A program made the translations under genes and the position numbers. The notes beneath the pieces were generated by a model. The model saw only the letters and a program-made list of their open reading frames with translations, was not told the origin of the DNA and ran no database searches. Below are positions 38,848 through 49,242 of a stretch of 64,000 nucleotides of DNA, piece after piece. The DNA lies in contig NC_080049.1 in the NCBI RefSeq assembly GCF_026212465.1, forward strand, positions 36,930,885 through 36,994,884, read 5' to 3'. Position 1 is the first letter of the stretch. Each line of letters starts with the position of its first letter. The DNA comes from Amaranthus tricolor. Lineage: Eukaryota > Streptophyta > Magnoliopsida > Caryophyllales > Amaranthaceae.

Positions 38848-40940
38848 ATGGCTGGTAATCAAGGAAAAGGAAAGGGTTTTTTTAGGCAATTGTTGAGAGG
38901 TAATAGTTCTAGGCCTACCTTACTCAGAGGGGACCCGCATGAGAGAGGGGTCACGGGTTCTGCTAGGAGGGCTAGGCAGGAAGAGGCGGCCAGACACAGT
39001 GAGGCCCAAAGGTCGAGTACGCTGAACCAAGTGCGTACTCATTTTGATGACCAGGCTGATAGCCTCCAGAGTAGTTGGGGGGTTTATAGTGATGATGATA
39101 ATGATGCTGATGATGTTCAGTTCCAAGGTCCTGAGCCTGCCCCATTGGACTGGACTATAGTTCGTGGCCCTGAAGGCAGATTTGCCCGTGGCGGCCCTAG
39201 TTCTTCCGCCGCATCTGAGCGTGCAGGAGGAAGTTTTGTCGATAATGAGCCGCCACGGGGCAGGCCCTCACAGTCCACTAACACAGACTGGTTAGTGACA
39301 TCACCCCAGCCCGGGGGGCCGACAGATACGCGACTGATCCCTAGCTATGGCGGGCACATAGCTAAACTTATTTATGACGGCTCCGAGCGTACGCCTCCGA
39401 TTCTGGAGTGCCGTATTAGGAAGAGACCGGTGGAGTCCATCATCGGATTGAGGGATTTGTCCGTTGAGCTAGTCGATTTTCTACCTTCCACTTCCCTCGG
39501 TCGACTACCGGTCATTATGCACCAGCACATCGACTCTGCTTTGATATCGGCGTTCGTCGAGAGGTGGCAGCCGGATACGAACACCTTTCACATGCCCTGG
39601 GGAGAGATGACGATTATGTTGCACGACGTGCAACGCATATTGGGCATTTCTATTGATGATTCTCTGCCGGCTGAGCCTTCGGAGGCGGAGTGGGAGGTTG
39701 GTATCACCAATCTGGTCGGCGAGCCTCTGTCTGAGCTTCGACGTAAAGGTTCATTCACCAGCGGATGCATAAGCGTTGCTGAACTGATGCGGCTGTGTCA
39801 TAGGTCGCATGCCTTGGATACCTAGACCACAGCGTACTACATGGCTGTCATTGGCTCTACCTTGTTGGCGGATAAGACCAGGACTGGCATGCGACCTCAC
39901 CCGATAGTTGTCGTCAACGACGATGAACAGGACGTGGCTTGGGGTGCGGTGACTTTGGCGTTCTTGTACAGGCAGCTCGGAATGGCATCTAGGGCTGGTT
40001 GCAAGACCATTGCTGGATGCCTCACATTGCTCCAGACATGGATCTATGAGTACTTCCCCGCTTTCCGCCCTCATCCTCGCCGAGATGATGTGTCAAACAC
40101 GACTAGGGCGGAGATGTGGACGCCGAAGAAAGTAGGTCGTGAGCTGGACAGGTTGATATCATTCCGCAAGGTTCTGGACTCAATGACAGAGACTCAGGTA
40201 TTTTACATTACATTTTGTCATGCATGTTGTTTTTTATCTGTAGGAAATTTGTTTTTTAACTTGGCCTGTAAGCAGGTTGAATGGACTCCCTACAATTGTG
40301 GAGCTGCTGCGTTGCTGCATGAGCACCCACGCACCACAGTCATCGGGGGTATCACCTGCTTTGATGTTGTGGAGGTGTATTTGCCGGAGCGGGCATTGCG
40401 ACAGATTGGGTTCGTGCAGTCTATTCCTCCAGCTCCTATGAGACCAGCCAAGGCTCTTCGACCGGCACACGGAACCTACTCCGTGACCTTTCCTTCTTCT
40501 GCTGCTGCATTTGTGGAGGCGTGGAGTAGGTTCCCCTACAGTGGCCGCCTTGTTGAGCAGGGACTTCGACGGGCTACTGTTCCTTCAGAGACTGAACCTA
40601 ATTACGTTGAATGGTTCAGAGTTTGCTCGCACCCGTACATATCCCGAGACGAATTGCTGGCTTCCGGTCCTGGTCCTGGTCAGAGCAGATGTGATTACGT
40701 GAGTTTTATTATAAATTTTTTTTCAAGTTTCTTTTATTTAATGATTTAATAACGCACATTGTACTGTTGTGTTTTCAGTTCGCGAAAGAATGGGCCAGTC
40801 GATTCTCTCCAGTGGCAAGACTACCTACGCGGCTTGCGGATTTGAACTCCCGTCAACGACATGCGTTAGAAATATACCTTAATGATTGTAGAGAATTATA
40901 TGATCAATGGCAAACTGATCAAGGGCAAGGCCCTGAATAG
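38848..40940 (+). pseudogene. PMD (MAIN-like) gene of the large MULE, one in-frame TAG
   Basis: Three exons (38848-40197, 40276-40698, 40779-40940), all in phase 0, give about 644 codons. The N-terminal 150 residues are Ser/Arg/Asp-rich and low in order. The plant mobile domain follows from about residue 180 (LIPSYGGHIAKLIYDG ... HMPWGEMTIMLHDVQRILGI ... VAWGAVTLAFLYRQLG ... WIYEYFPAF). The tail ends ELYDQWQTDQGQGPE. The single disablement is a TAG at 39823-39825 (LDT-stop-TTAYYM), a CAG in the fragment at 36226. PMD proteins related to MAIN are involved in silencing and meristem maintenance in plants, and related domains travel in transposons. The role inside this element is unknown. Confidence 0.85.
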
Positions 40941-43900
40941 TCTGTACTGAAACTATTTTACATTATTTATTGCATTTAATTTCGTCAATGATTGCATTTA
41001 ATTTACATAAATATACACACTAACCCACATCACACAAATACATGTATATTTGTCTACCAGCATTATAAATTCCTCCTATTAATCAAAGAAATAAATAAAT
41101 TGTTAACAGCACACACTGTAGTATAATTAAGGATTATATACAACTTTTAATGAATGTCGTGTATAAATTCTATGGAGTATCTAAATTTACAGCATCGTCA
41201 GCGGTGTTATTTGTTGGTGGGGGTGCCCCGCGTAGATTATTCCACAGCATAATCCTCGTAGTGAAATTTGTGTCAAGATCTTTCGCGAAATTGTCAGCTG
41301 CTTGTTTCCAACGTGGGTGGATCGGCGGCAGAGGGGATGAATCGTCGTTCATAAGAAGTTGAACAAAATGATTTCGATTAACCCAAAGTATATGTATTAG
41401 TTTATTTACACTTCTCGCGGCCTGTGCTTTTCTTAACGGAAGAATCAAACAGATGTGTTGCGAATCACCGTCAGCAGAACCATAAAAAGCAATGGCAATG
41501 TTAAGAAACGTTGCTGCAGAGTAGAAAGCCATCGGTGCATCGAACCAGTGCATGAAAGGAGCAGGTCCATCGGTGTGTGAACCTACTCTGAATATTGACT
41601 CGTCTAGTGACTCATGAGATAGATACAAAGTTAGGTATTGCGCTCTGTTCATTTGCATTTCCATACTCATAGCACGTTTTAAAATAGGCCATGCTTCCTC
41701 GCCTCCCAGCTCTGTGACGGCAATTGCTCTAAATCCACAGTTACCATCACCTAACACATCAATCCAGTCGAACAAATAAGGAGGAAGCATGAATGGGATG
41801 TAATCAGGCCATGGAAACTGTGAGAAATCACAACCTCCTGGATCATCTACAATAAATGTAAATTAAGTTAATATAACCACAATAACAAATAATTAATGAA
41901 AAAAACTAAAAATTAATTCAATTACCGGATAAGTTGAAACTGAACTTAATTCCTACTGAAGATTGCGTCTCTCGGCCACTATATCTGCCACTTGATCTCC
42001 CGCGGGAAGAAGATCTAGACCCTCGACCACGAGAAGATGATCGGCTATATTCAAATGAACTTTTTCTCCTTCTCATGGTTTTACTAGTGCTTGGTCTTCC
42101 CTTTCTCGGTGGACTAGCGTAAGGCTCAGGTATATCCGCACCATCTGGGTGTAATTCATATTCAAGTACCTCAGCCATTCGGCGAACAAAAGCGGGATCA
42201 GATTTAAGGACTTCATCGACCAGAGATTGAAAGTACTCTTTGTCATTGGCGTTCGCGTTTCGTACTTCTTCATTGGGTTCGTCTCCTACCTCTGTGTACC
42301 TCAAAGTACTCCAGAATTCATGAATGTCATCCAAGTACAAAGCACCATGTGATCCAATTTTTATTTGTAAATAACATGCACACGGCAATCCATGGGTTTT
42401 TAGAAGTACACAACCGCATTTGTTCAATGCAAAATCACCCAGTTCTAACATGCGGTTAAACTCATTCTGGATCTGCTCCAAGGCATAGAGAGACACGTGG
42501 CGATATAGAGGTCTAAAGAAATACTGTCGTAGCATTCTTGGTACAGAAGTCATGGATTCCTATAGCGATTGTCGGATTTTAGGTTGTTGATTTGTGATCT
42601 GTGCGTGCGCCCTTTTGAAAAGGGTATCGAATGAGCTATTACCGCTTCCAAGGTAATACTTAAAAGACGAGTGTTGGCTTTCCACTCTGCTGGTAGTATG
42701 GTTACCAAAGTGTAAACCATCATTCGTCCACGCACGCACAAATTTCTCTCTAAGTGGAATCCATGTTCCAGTCAAATACCGAACGACCCTTCGGTTCCTA
42801 ACCGACCACGTACTGACGATCCCTTCCCATCTCTTTTCATATTCCCGGATTGTAGCACTTTCAACCAAGGGGTTCCATCTACTTTTCCTAAATATCTGCC
42901 CTTGTTGATTTTTCTTGCCGCCGCACAACTTGTCCACCATGTTCTCAACATCGTTGCCAATATGCCAGGTGCATAACAAATGACGTACATCTACATTAAA
43001 CAAAACAGTGAACGTAATTAAGACATTATCAATAGATATAACCACAATAATGAACTCACAAAGCGTTTTTACCTGGGAAGACGTCACGAATAGCTGCAGA
43101 TAAACCTTCGTCACGATCGGTTACAATGACGCTAGGAGTCTGAGCACTGCCGAAAATATCTCTCAATCCCTGCAGCACCCACGAGTACGACACAGCCGCC
43201 TCATCTCGCATCAAACAAAACGCAACCAAAAAGTTGTGATTTGTTGGCGTCATTCCGATGACTTCACATAGTGGCCACTTTGATTTGTTCGTTTTGTACG
43301 TTGTATCTATCAGCACAACATACGGCCACGTACGTATCATTTGGATTGAAGTAGGATTTGCAATTAAAAGTCTGCTCAAGTGCCCGTCATTATCCAACTC
43401 TGTCCAGACCACATAATTATGTTCTATGGCCATATGAAGACAGTGTTGAAGGGGAGTCCTGCCCTCCATTTCATCTCTCCTTATTGATTGCCTAATATTA
43501 TATATCTGATTCATACTAGCATAAAAACCAGGAAAATTATCTCTAATAGAATTCATAATAAAGGCCGGTTGCATTCCGGTTGCACTAAGCTGTCGTATGT
43601 GCTCCCGAATATCTACATTAATCCTCGCCCTTACATGACCATCTCTGTACACCAAGAACGGGTGGTTATGTTTTCCCTTTACACCAGGACACACCCTTAC
43701 CGTCCAAGGTCTTTCTCCTGGTTTACGACTACTTCCTACAATCATAAATTTACACCCACAACTCCTACTTTTAGAACCAGGTCGGGCAGCATTATCTACA
43801 TTATCTACATCACCCCTAAGTTTACCATAGCGGTGACATCTTAAATAACAACTAACTCTGGAACGTCCTTCTTTCTTTTTATAAGAAGCACGTGTAAATA

Positions 43901-44083
43901 GAAAACCGATTGTAATTGCTATCGCATCGGCCCAACTATGTAACTCATCTATGGAGATAAATTTCCTATCCGTAACAAAGCGACCGGAGTAGTCTACGTT
44001 GTCTCCAAAATTTTCAAACTCCTGCACATTTGAAATGATATAAATTAAGTACATTAATGACTACAATAATAATATTTGGATTA

Positions 44084-44103
44084 ATAATAACAACAACAAC
44101 AAC

Positions 44104-44155
<52 letters not shown>

Positions 44156-44560
44156 TTTATAATAATAATAATATTAATAAATAAATAGATAACGATAAAT
44201 CAAATTAATAATGACAATAACAATAATAATTTTAATAATAATAAAAACATTACGTTAACAAAAAAAATTTAAAAACATTTAAAATAAATAAATAATGACA
44301 AGAAAAATAATAACAATAATAATAATAGTTATAACAATAATAAATAAATAAATAATTATAACAATAATAAATAAATAAATAAATAATAGTTATAACAATA
44401 ATAATAATAACAATAATAATAATAATAATAATAACAACAAATACAACAATAATAATAATAATTATAACAATAATAAATAAATAAATTACGTAAATTAAAA
44501 TATTAAAAAATTTAAAAAATAAAAATATCAACAATAAAAATTAAAATAATGACAACAACA
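44084..44560. repeat. (AAT/AAC)n low-complexity tract
   Basis: Imperfect AAT, AAC and AAAT repeats fill most of transposase intron 1. The 94-residue minus-strand frame at 44250-44534 is only the translation of this tract. Confidence 0.9.
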
Positions 44561-44643
44561 ATAATAATACTAACAATAATTATAAAAATAATTTAAAAAT
44601 ACATTAATACGTAAATTTAAAAAAAAAAAAAAAAAAAAAATAG

Positions 44644-44799
44644 CAGTCGCACAGATCTGGGCGACTGAACCATGGTCCAGTCGCACAAAACTAGGCGACT
44701 GAATGGTTCAGTCGCCCAGTTTTGTGCGACTGGACCATGGTTCAGTCGCCCAGATTTGTGCGACTAGACCATGGTTCAGTCGCCCAGATTTGTGCGACT
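44644..44799. repeat. Palindromic motif array, large MULE right side
   Basis: About seven units of agtcgcccagat-ttgtgcgact separated by gaaccatggttc-type palindromes, in transposase intron 1. It mirrors the left-side hairpins and lies close to the right terminus, as expected of subterminal protein-binding repeats. Confidence 0.85.
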
Positions 44800-45192
44800 T
44801 GTTTTTTTTTTTTTTTTTTCCTTCGAACGGCAATTTTACGTACCGCATCCGACTCATAGTCGCTTTCGTTAGCCATATTCAACCAACTACGCCTTACAAC
44901 TTCATTAACACTTTTTAGAGAGATAGTACCAGTTTTTAGTGAGAAAGTACCGTGTTTCAATTCGTATTTCAAACGCATCTCAGAGTTCGATATATATAGA
45001 CAAATCATCCTCATTAAATTCTTAATAGTGTTATTAAGCGTGATTTATATTTATTAAGCGCGATTTACATTTATTAATTATTTTTTAACTCCAATGGCAT
45101 TTTTGTAATTCTTTTAAATCCAGGGACAATTAAGTAATTTTGGAGGGGGGTGGCGAAAAAATGAAAAGGGGTGGCGAAAAATAGCAACACCC

Positions 45193-45201
45193 TATTTTAT
45201 C
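45193..45201. repeat. MULE target site duplication, right
   Basis: TATTTTATC, identical to 37846-37854. Confidence 0.93.
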
Positions 45202-45337
45202 TCATATTCGGTGGACAAAGAATCTTATACATGACATGTGAGTATGTGACACAGTGACAGTTGTTTTTCCAAGTGTAGAACTGTAGAAGCTTAGAGCAAT
45301 GTAGTCAAAATTGGAGGGCACGTTATCAAACTAAATA

Positions 45338-45579
45338 CTCCTATCCTCTTTGGATTTATGAAAAAAACAAAAGAAAAAAAATTGGTATTTTAAGAAGAAG
45401 ATCGATAATAATAATAAATAAAGAGAAAATAAACTATATAGATAAAATTAAAAAAAGTTAAATGTAGGGTTGAGATTAAAAGAAAGTGATTAACTATTGT
45501 AAAAAGAGTAATAAAAATTATGTAAATTAAGTAGGACGGAATAAATAACAAATGAAACAAACTGAGTGGGACGAAGGAG
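45338..45579. mobile_element. Stowaway-like MITE upstream of SOT-B, left arm
   Basis: 242 bp beginning CTCCTATCCTCTTTGGATTT and ending with the inverse type ...CCCACTTCG-like text (gtgggacgaaggag), flanked by TA on both sides. Confidence 0.6.
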
Positions 45580-45714
45580 TAATGTAGAGATATTTCAAGG
45601 ATGTTGGACACTTTTTGTCATTTGTGTCTGCAACTTGCAGATTTCTGCGAATAATTTGCGATGTGATGGTGATATACGATGCGATTTTTATATTACTAAA
45701 TATGACTGCTTCGG

Positions 45715-45721
45715 TATAAAT
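45715..45721 (+). promoter_or_regulatory. Possible TATA box of SOT-B, left arm
   Basis: TATAAAT, about 103 bp before the ATG at 45818, the best TATA-like site in the upstream region. The 5' leader would be about 70 bases. Confidence 0.35.
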
Positions 45722-45817
45722 GGTTGTGATATGAGCGGTTTTTATATTATAGCTTCACTTTACATAAAGTCGGTATTAATAGAGGGATAAAACATACATT
45801 AAACAAGAGAAAAAACC

Positions 45818-46918
45818 ATGGATTCATGCACAATGAATCAAAGTACTCCAACAACAAATGAACTAAACCATAGTGAAGAAAGAGGATTGCTAGTGAGTGA
45901 TCAAGAAGTAGAAGAGATTACACAATCCCTTGAAAAGGTCAACTTTATGAGTAACACTAAAATCCATTTGGTGAAATATCAAGGTTTCTGGTATCCTAGT
46001 GGCACTGATCTTTTCTCTGGCCTTCTTTTTTTCCAGAGACATTTCGTTGCTCAAAACACTGATTTAATGGTGAATAGCTTCCCTAAAACCGGCACAACTT
46101 GGTTGAAATCCTTACTCTTTTCAGTTGTTAATCGGGTCAAATATCCACCTAAACAAAGCCCATTACTTACCCACAATCCACATCAACTTGTCTATGATCT
46201 TGAGACTGATATTTATGCAGGTTTGAACCCAACTCATCCTCGCCCACACCAACTTCCTCAACTTCCTTCACCTCGGTTACTTCATTCTCATTTGCCCTAC
46301 CCGTTACTTCCTGAATCTATCAAATCTTCTTCGTGTAAGATTGTTTACATTTCTCGAAACCCTTTAGATACACTTGTATCTTGCTGGAAATTTTATCCAA
46401 AACTGTTGAAAACTTATTCAGGAGATGAAACTTATGAAGGTCCTAGTTTACAAGATTTCTTTGAGGATTTTTGTAATGGTTCTGTTTATTTTGGACCATT
46501 TTTTGATCATGTTCTTGGATACTGGAAGCTGAGCTTAGAGAAGCCTAACAAAGTTTTATTCTTGAAGTTCGAAGATTTGAAAGAAAACCCTAGTTTTTAT
46601 CTGAAGAAGTTGGCTGAATTTGTTGGTATGCCATTTTCTCCCTTGGAAGAAAAAGAAGGCGTTATTGAGGAAATAATTGAATTGTGTAGTATTGGAAGTC
46701 TTAAAGAACTCGAGGTTAATAAGAGCGGTTCGATTCACCAGTATTGTGAGAACAAGGGATTCTTTAGGGAAGGAAAAGTAGGAGGGTGGAAGAATTATTT
46801 AACACCATCTATGGCTGATAGAATGAAAAAACTAATGGAAGATAAGCTTGCTGGTACCAATTTGTCCTTCAAGTTGGAACCTGAAGAAAACAATTTACTT
46901 GAAAATATTGTAGTTTAA
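45818..46918 (+). CDS. Cytosolic sulfotransferase SOT-B, left-arm copy
   Basis: A single exon, 366 residues, starting in the good context accATGG. PAPS-loop PKTGTTW is at 89-95 (Lys90), HSH at 156-158, the 3'-phosphate motif YISRNPLDTLVS at 177-188, and REGKVGGWK at 317-325. It is clearly paralogous to SOT-A, with most blocks identical, but has an extra Asp (ETDIYAG) and a 12-residue C-terminal extension (EENNLLENIVV). It is transcribed away from the MULE. The likely acceptor is a phenolic or hormone-like alcohol; the sequence alone cannot decide. Confidence 0.92.
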   Translation: MDSCTMNQSTPTTNELNHSEERGLLVSDQEVEEITQSLEKVNFMSNTKIHLVKYQGFWYPSGTDLFSGLLFFQRHFVAQNTDLMVNSFPKTGTTWLKSLLFSVVNRVKYPPKQSPLLTHNPHQLVYDLETDIYAGLNPTHPRPHQLPQLPSPRLLHSHLPYPLLPESIKSSSCKIVYISRNPLDTLVSCWKFYPKLLKTYSGDETYEGPSLQDFFEDFCNGSVYFGPFFDHVLGYWKLSLEKPNKVLFLKFEDLKENPSFYLKKLAEFVGMPFSPLEEKEGVIEEIIELCSIGSLKELEVNKSGSIHQYCENKGFFREGKVGGWKNYLTPSMADRMKKLMEDKLAGTNLSFKLEPEENNLLENIVV

Positions 46919-47264
46919 ATTATATGATTGTGTTAATTCAACACATACTAGACTAGTTACTTTTTCTTATAGAATTTAATTATAACATTATCCTGTTGCT
47001 CTTTAATCGTTTAAGAGATAAGAGATGTCTGATTGCTGTGATACTTATTTAAGTGATTGATCAGTTTTATATTTGTCAGCTGTTTTTGCAAGTACATATG
47101 AATTCTGTGTCCCAATTCCTTCCTCCCGTTTATCTAATCAAAGAAAATGATGAAGATACTCCAAAGAAAATGCTGAATATGCTGAAAATGTCACATTGTG
47201 TAGGCAGAGTCCACAGACTGGGAAACGGGGAGCGGCAACTGTTGCTAAGTAATGACTCAAACTA
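46919..47264. other. 3' flank of SOT-B, left arm
   Basis: AT-rich, non-coding; no clear terminator or repeat recognised. Confidence 0.45.
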
Positions 47265-48340
47265 GCAAAACAGGAACAAGATGAAGTTTGGGACAGAATG
47301 AACTCCGCGGGGCGCGGAGACTGTTCTGCTCCTGCTTCGCGGCTCGCGCAATTGAATTTTCTTTTCACGAAAATCGTCTTTTGGGACGGTTACCTTTATT
47401 TGTGGTCGGTTATTTGTGGTTACTTAGTACCTAAAACCGTCTTTCAAGTCGTTTTATTATAAATACACCTCCTTGTTAGCCTAGGGTGGCATGATTTACA
47501 AATTGAAAGAGAGATCACAAGAGAACCATCGTTGTGAGCGTGATTGTAATTCATCTTGTATTCTTTGCGATCATAGTGAAATTGTTTGTTCTCGGTGCCG
47601 GTGGACGTAGCTATGACGTTGATAGTGAACCACGTTAAATTTCTTGTGTCATTTTATTATTGTTTACATTTGTTGTGATTAAGTGTGACATGAGTGCACA
47701 AAATTGAAGTGTGTATTCATGTGTGTGACTTTTGGTTTGTGAAAACCAAATGGGTGTAATTATGTGGAGAATATTCATGAGGAATTATGGGTGTTAATGA
47801 AGGTTAATGAAGAAGAAGGGACTTGATTTATGTATGTTCGATCAGAATTCTGACAGAGGAATCAGAATGGTCGCTCGACCCAGCCGCTCGACCGAGCGAG
47901 CCATATTGGTAGGTCGAGCGGTCAGACAGAATGCTCCAGAATGCAGCTGATACTCGCTCGACCGAGCCGCTCAACCGAGCGAGCTCTCTGATCCGGTCGA
48001 GCGGATCCTCTGATGTGCATGAGATGCTGTTTTTCGACCTTTCAAGTTTTTAGAGTTATTTCATATTATTCATTACCTATATTAATGTTGTATTCAGGAG
48101 AGCTATTGATATTCTTGTATCTAGTACTATATATAGAGCTCTCATACTCACAAGGTGAATCATCCACAAATACACCCCAAGCCAAACACTAGCCTATATC
48201 TCTTCTCTATTGTAATTCTCCATATTTTTGAGAGTTCTTTGAACTCCTTTTGATAATATAAGAAATACTACACACCGGAGGACGTAGCCCTAGTTGGGTG
48301 AACCTCGTTAAATCTTTGTGTCGTTTTATTGCTTTATTTT
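47265..48340 (+). mobile_element. LTR-retrotransposon-derived sequence, left arm
   Basis: Two stretches resemble the ends of plant copia LTRs: ggtggacgtagctatgac ... gtgaaccacgttaaat (about 47600-47640) and ggaggacgtagccctag ... gtgaacctcgttaaat (about 48278-48313), each followed by cgt/cat-ttattatt text. Between them (about 47865-48005) is a GC-rich box of repeated gctcgaccgagcgag palindromes. No coding domain is present. It may be one or two solo LTRs. Confidence 0.4.
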
Positions 48341-49205
48341 CTCCTACAAACATTGATATCGTTGATAGCGTAATTTGTTTGTCACTAAAACTTCATACAC
48401 TCGATCTTGGTAATATTGGAGTTTGAAACACATCGTTCGAACTCTAATACATCGTCGTTTTCAACATTGAATTTCCTGTTGTTTTTATCGTTGTTCATCA
48501 ACTTTGCTTCCGCTATTGCACAACAGCAACCGTGGAGCCTGTGTAGGCAGAGTTGAATGCAGGATAATAGTCTATGGTTAGTTAGTTGAACATTCACCTT
48601 TGCTGTGCTGAACAACTTGACTACTATTTTTCAGATTGGGAAGGTGCATCAAAATATTTCCACGAAAAATGCAAATTTATTTGTTATTTTAATCGGAAAA
48701 TGGAAGTATTTCATTAATCCAAACAAAACTCATGTACAAACATGGGATAAACGTAGGCCTTGCATAAGTATGCAAACACGGTCTACCTTTGTGTCGCATT
48801 CTACGGGAGAGAAAAGAGGACCTTAAAAGATAAATAAACTATACAAGCAAGAAGCAACTATACATTAGCAAAAATACTATACAGCCATTAAGACTTCGAC
48901 GAATTCTTCAATGGGAAAACAAATAGACTTAATTAAGGGTCTGTTTCAAATCTCTAATGACCCTATTAACAGATCTCACACTGAGATTCCATATCGCTTC
49001 ATTTTTTGTGCATCAAACATGATAAACCAGGCTACTAAAAAAAGCAATAGCTACCATACCAACTTCCATTATTGTTCAATGAATTTCTCCATTATTTGCC
49101 CCCATGATTGGGATGACATAATGGTAAACTGGCAATATTGTCTTGTTTGTCAATTTTATTGTAATTTATAGCAATATGAAGGATGATGATGATGATAGGT
49201 TTATG
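48341..49205. other. Innermost left arm, unassigned
   Basis: No recognised gene or element. Open frames here (for example 48911-49171) look accidental. A 'tgtgtaggcagagt' motif at 48540 also occurs at about 47199. Confidence 0.45.
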
Positions 49206-49242
49206 ACACATAAACCTATCATCATCATCATCCTTCATATTG
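49172..49242. repeat. Palindrome centre
   Basis: GGTTTATG-ACA-CATAAACC: the arms meet at a 3-bp spacer (49206-49208), immediately flanked by gatgatgatgat runs. The arms are base-for-base complementary for more than 70 bp on each side; the first mismatch noticed is at 49111/49303. Confidence 0.97.

Larger units (their letters stand above)
41170..45014 (-). pseudogene. MULE transposase fused to an OTU cysteine protease domain, one in-frame TAG
   Basis: Four exons: 45014-44844, 44021-43073, 42990-41926 and 41846-41170, about 953 codons; all junctions are GT-AG and phase-consistent. In order: a short N-terminal exon (MANESDYESDA); a FAR1/MuDR-type region with SRSCGCKF and GKHNHPF; a MULE DDE core (VVLIDTTYK, VIVTDRDEGL, LLCTWHIGND); a SWIM-like zinc region (KCGCVLLKTHGLPCACYL); an Arg/Ser tract (SSSRGRGSRSSSRG); and a C-terminal OTU domain with DVLGDGNCGFRAI (Asp and catalytic Cys) and NRNHFVQLL (catalytic His). 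The only visible break is TAG at 42562-42560 in exon 3 (KIRQSL-stop-ESM). The transposase should cut and join the element ends; OTU enzymes remove ubiquitin-like tags. Confidence 0.87.
37855..45192. mobile_element. 7338-bp MULE with PMD and transposase-OTU genes
   Basis: It is bounded by 9-bp duplications. The left end ccaatccttataattcgcc and the inverse of the right end gggtgttgctatttttcgcc differ for about 15 bases. They then share cgccaccc(c)ttttcattttttcgccaccccc, an inverted repeat of about 32 bp. Inside, from the left: palindromic hairpins, a PMD gene (plus strand), a transposase-OTU gene (minus strand, convergent, 229 bp apart), a second palindromic array, and the right end. The right palindrome arm lacks the element precisely, so it arrived after the arms were duplicated or was never copied there. 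Confidence 0.92.

Noticed and set aside
44250..44534. A 94-residue minus-strand frame rich in Ile and Tyr
   Set aside because: It is the translation of an (AAT)n low-complexity tract in a transposase intron; no protein-like pattern.
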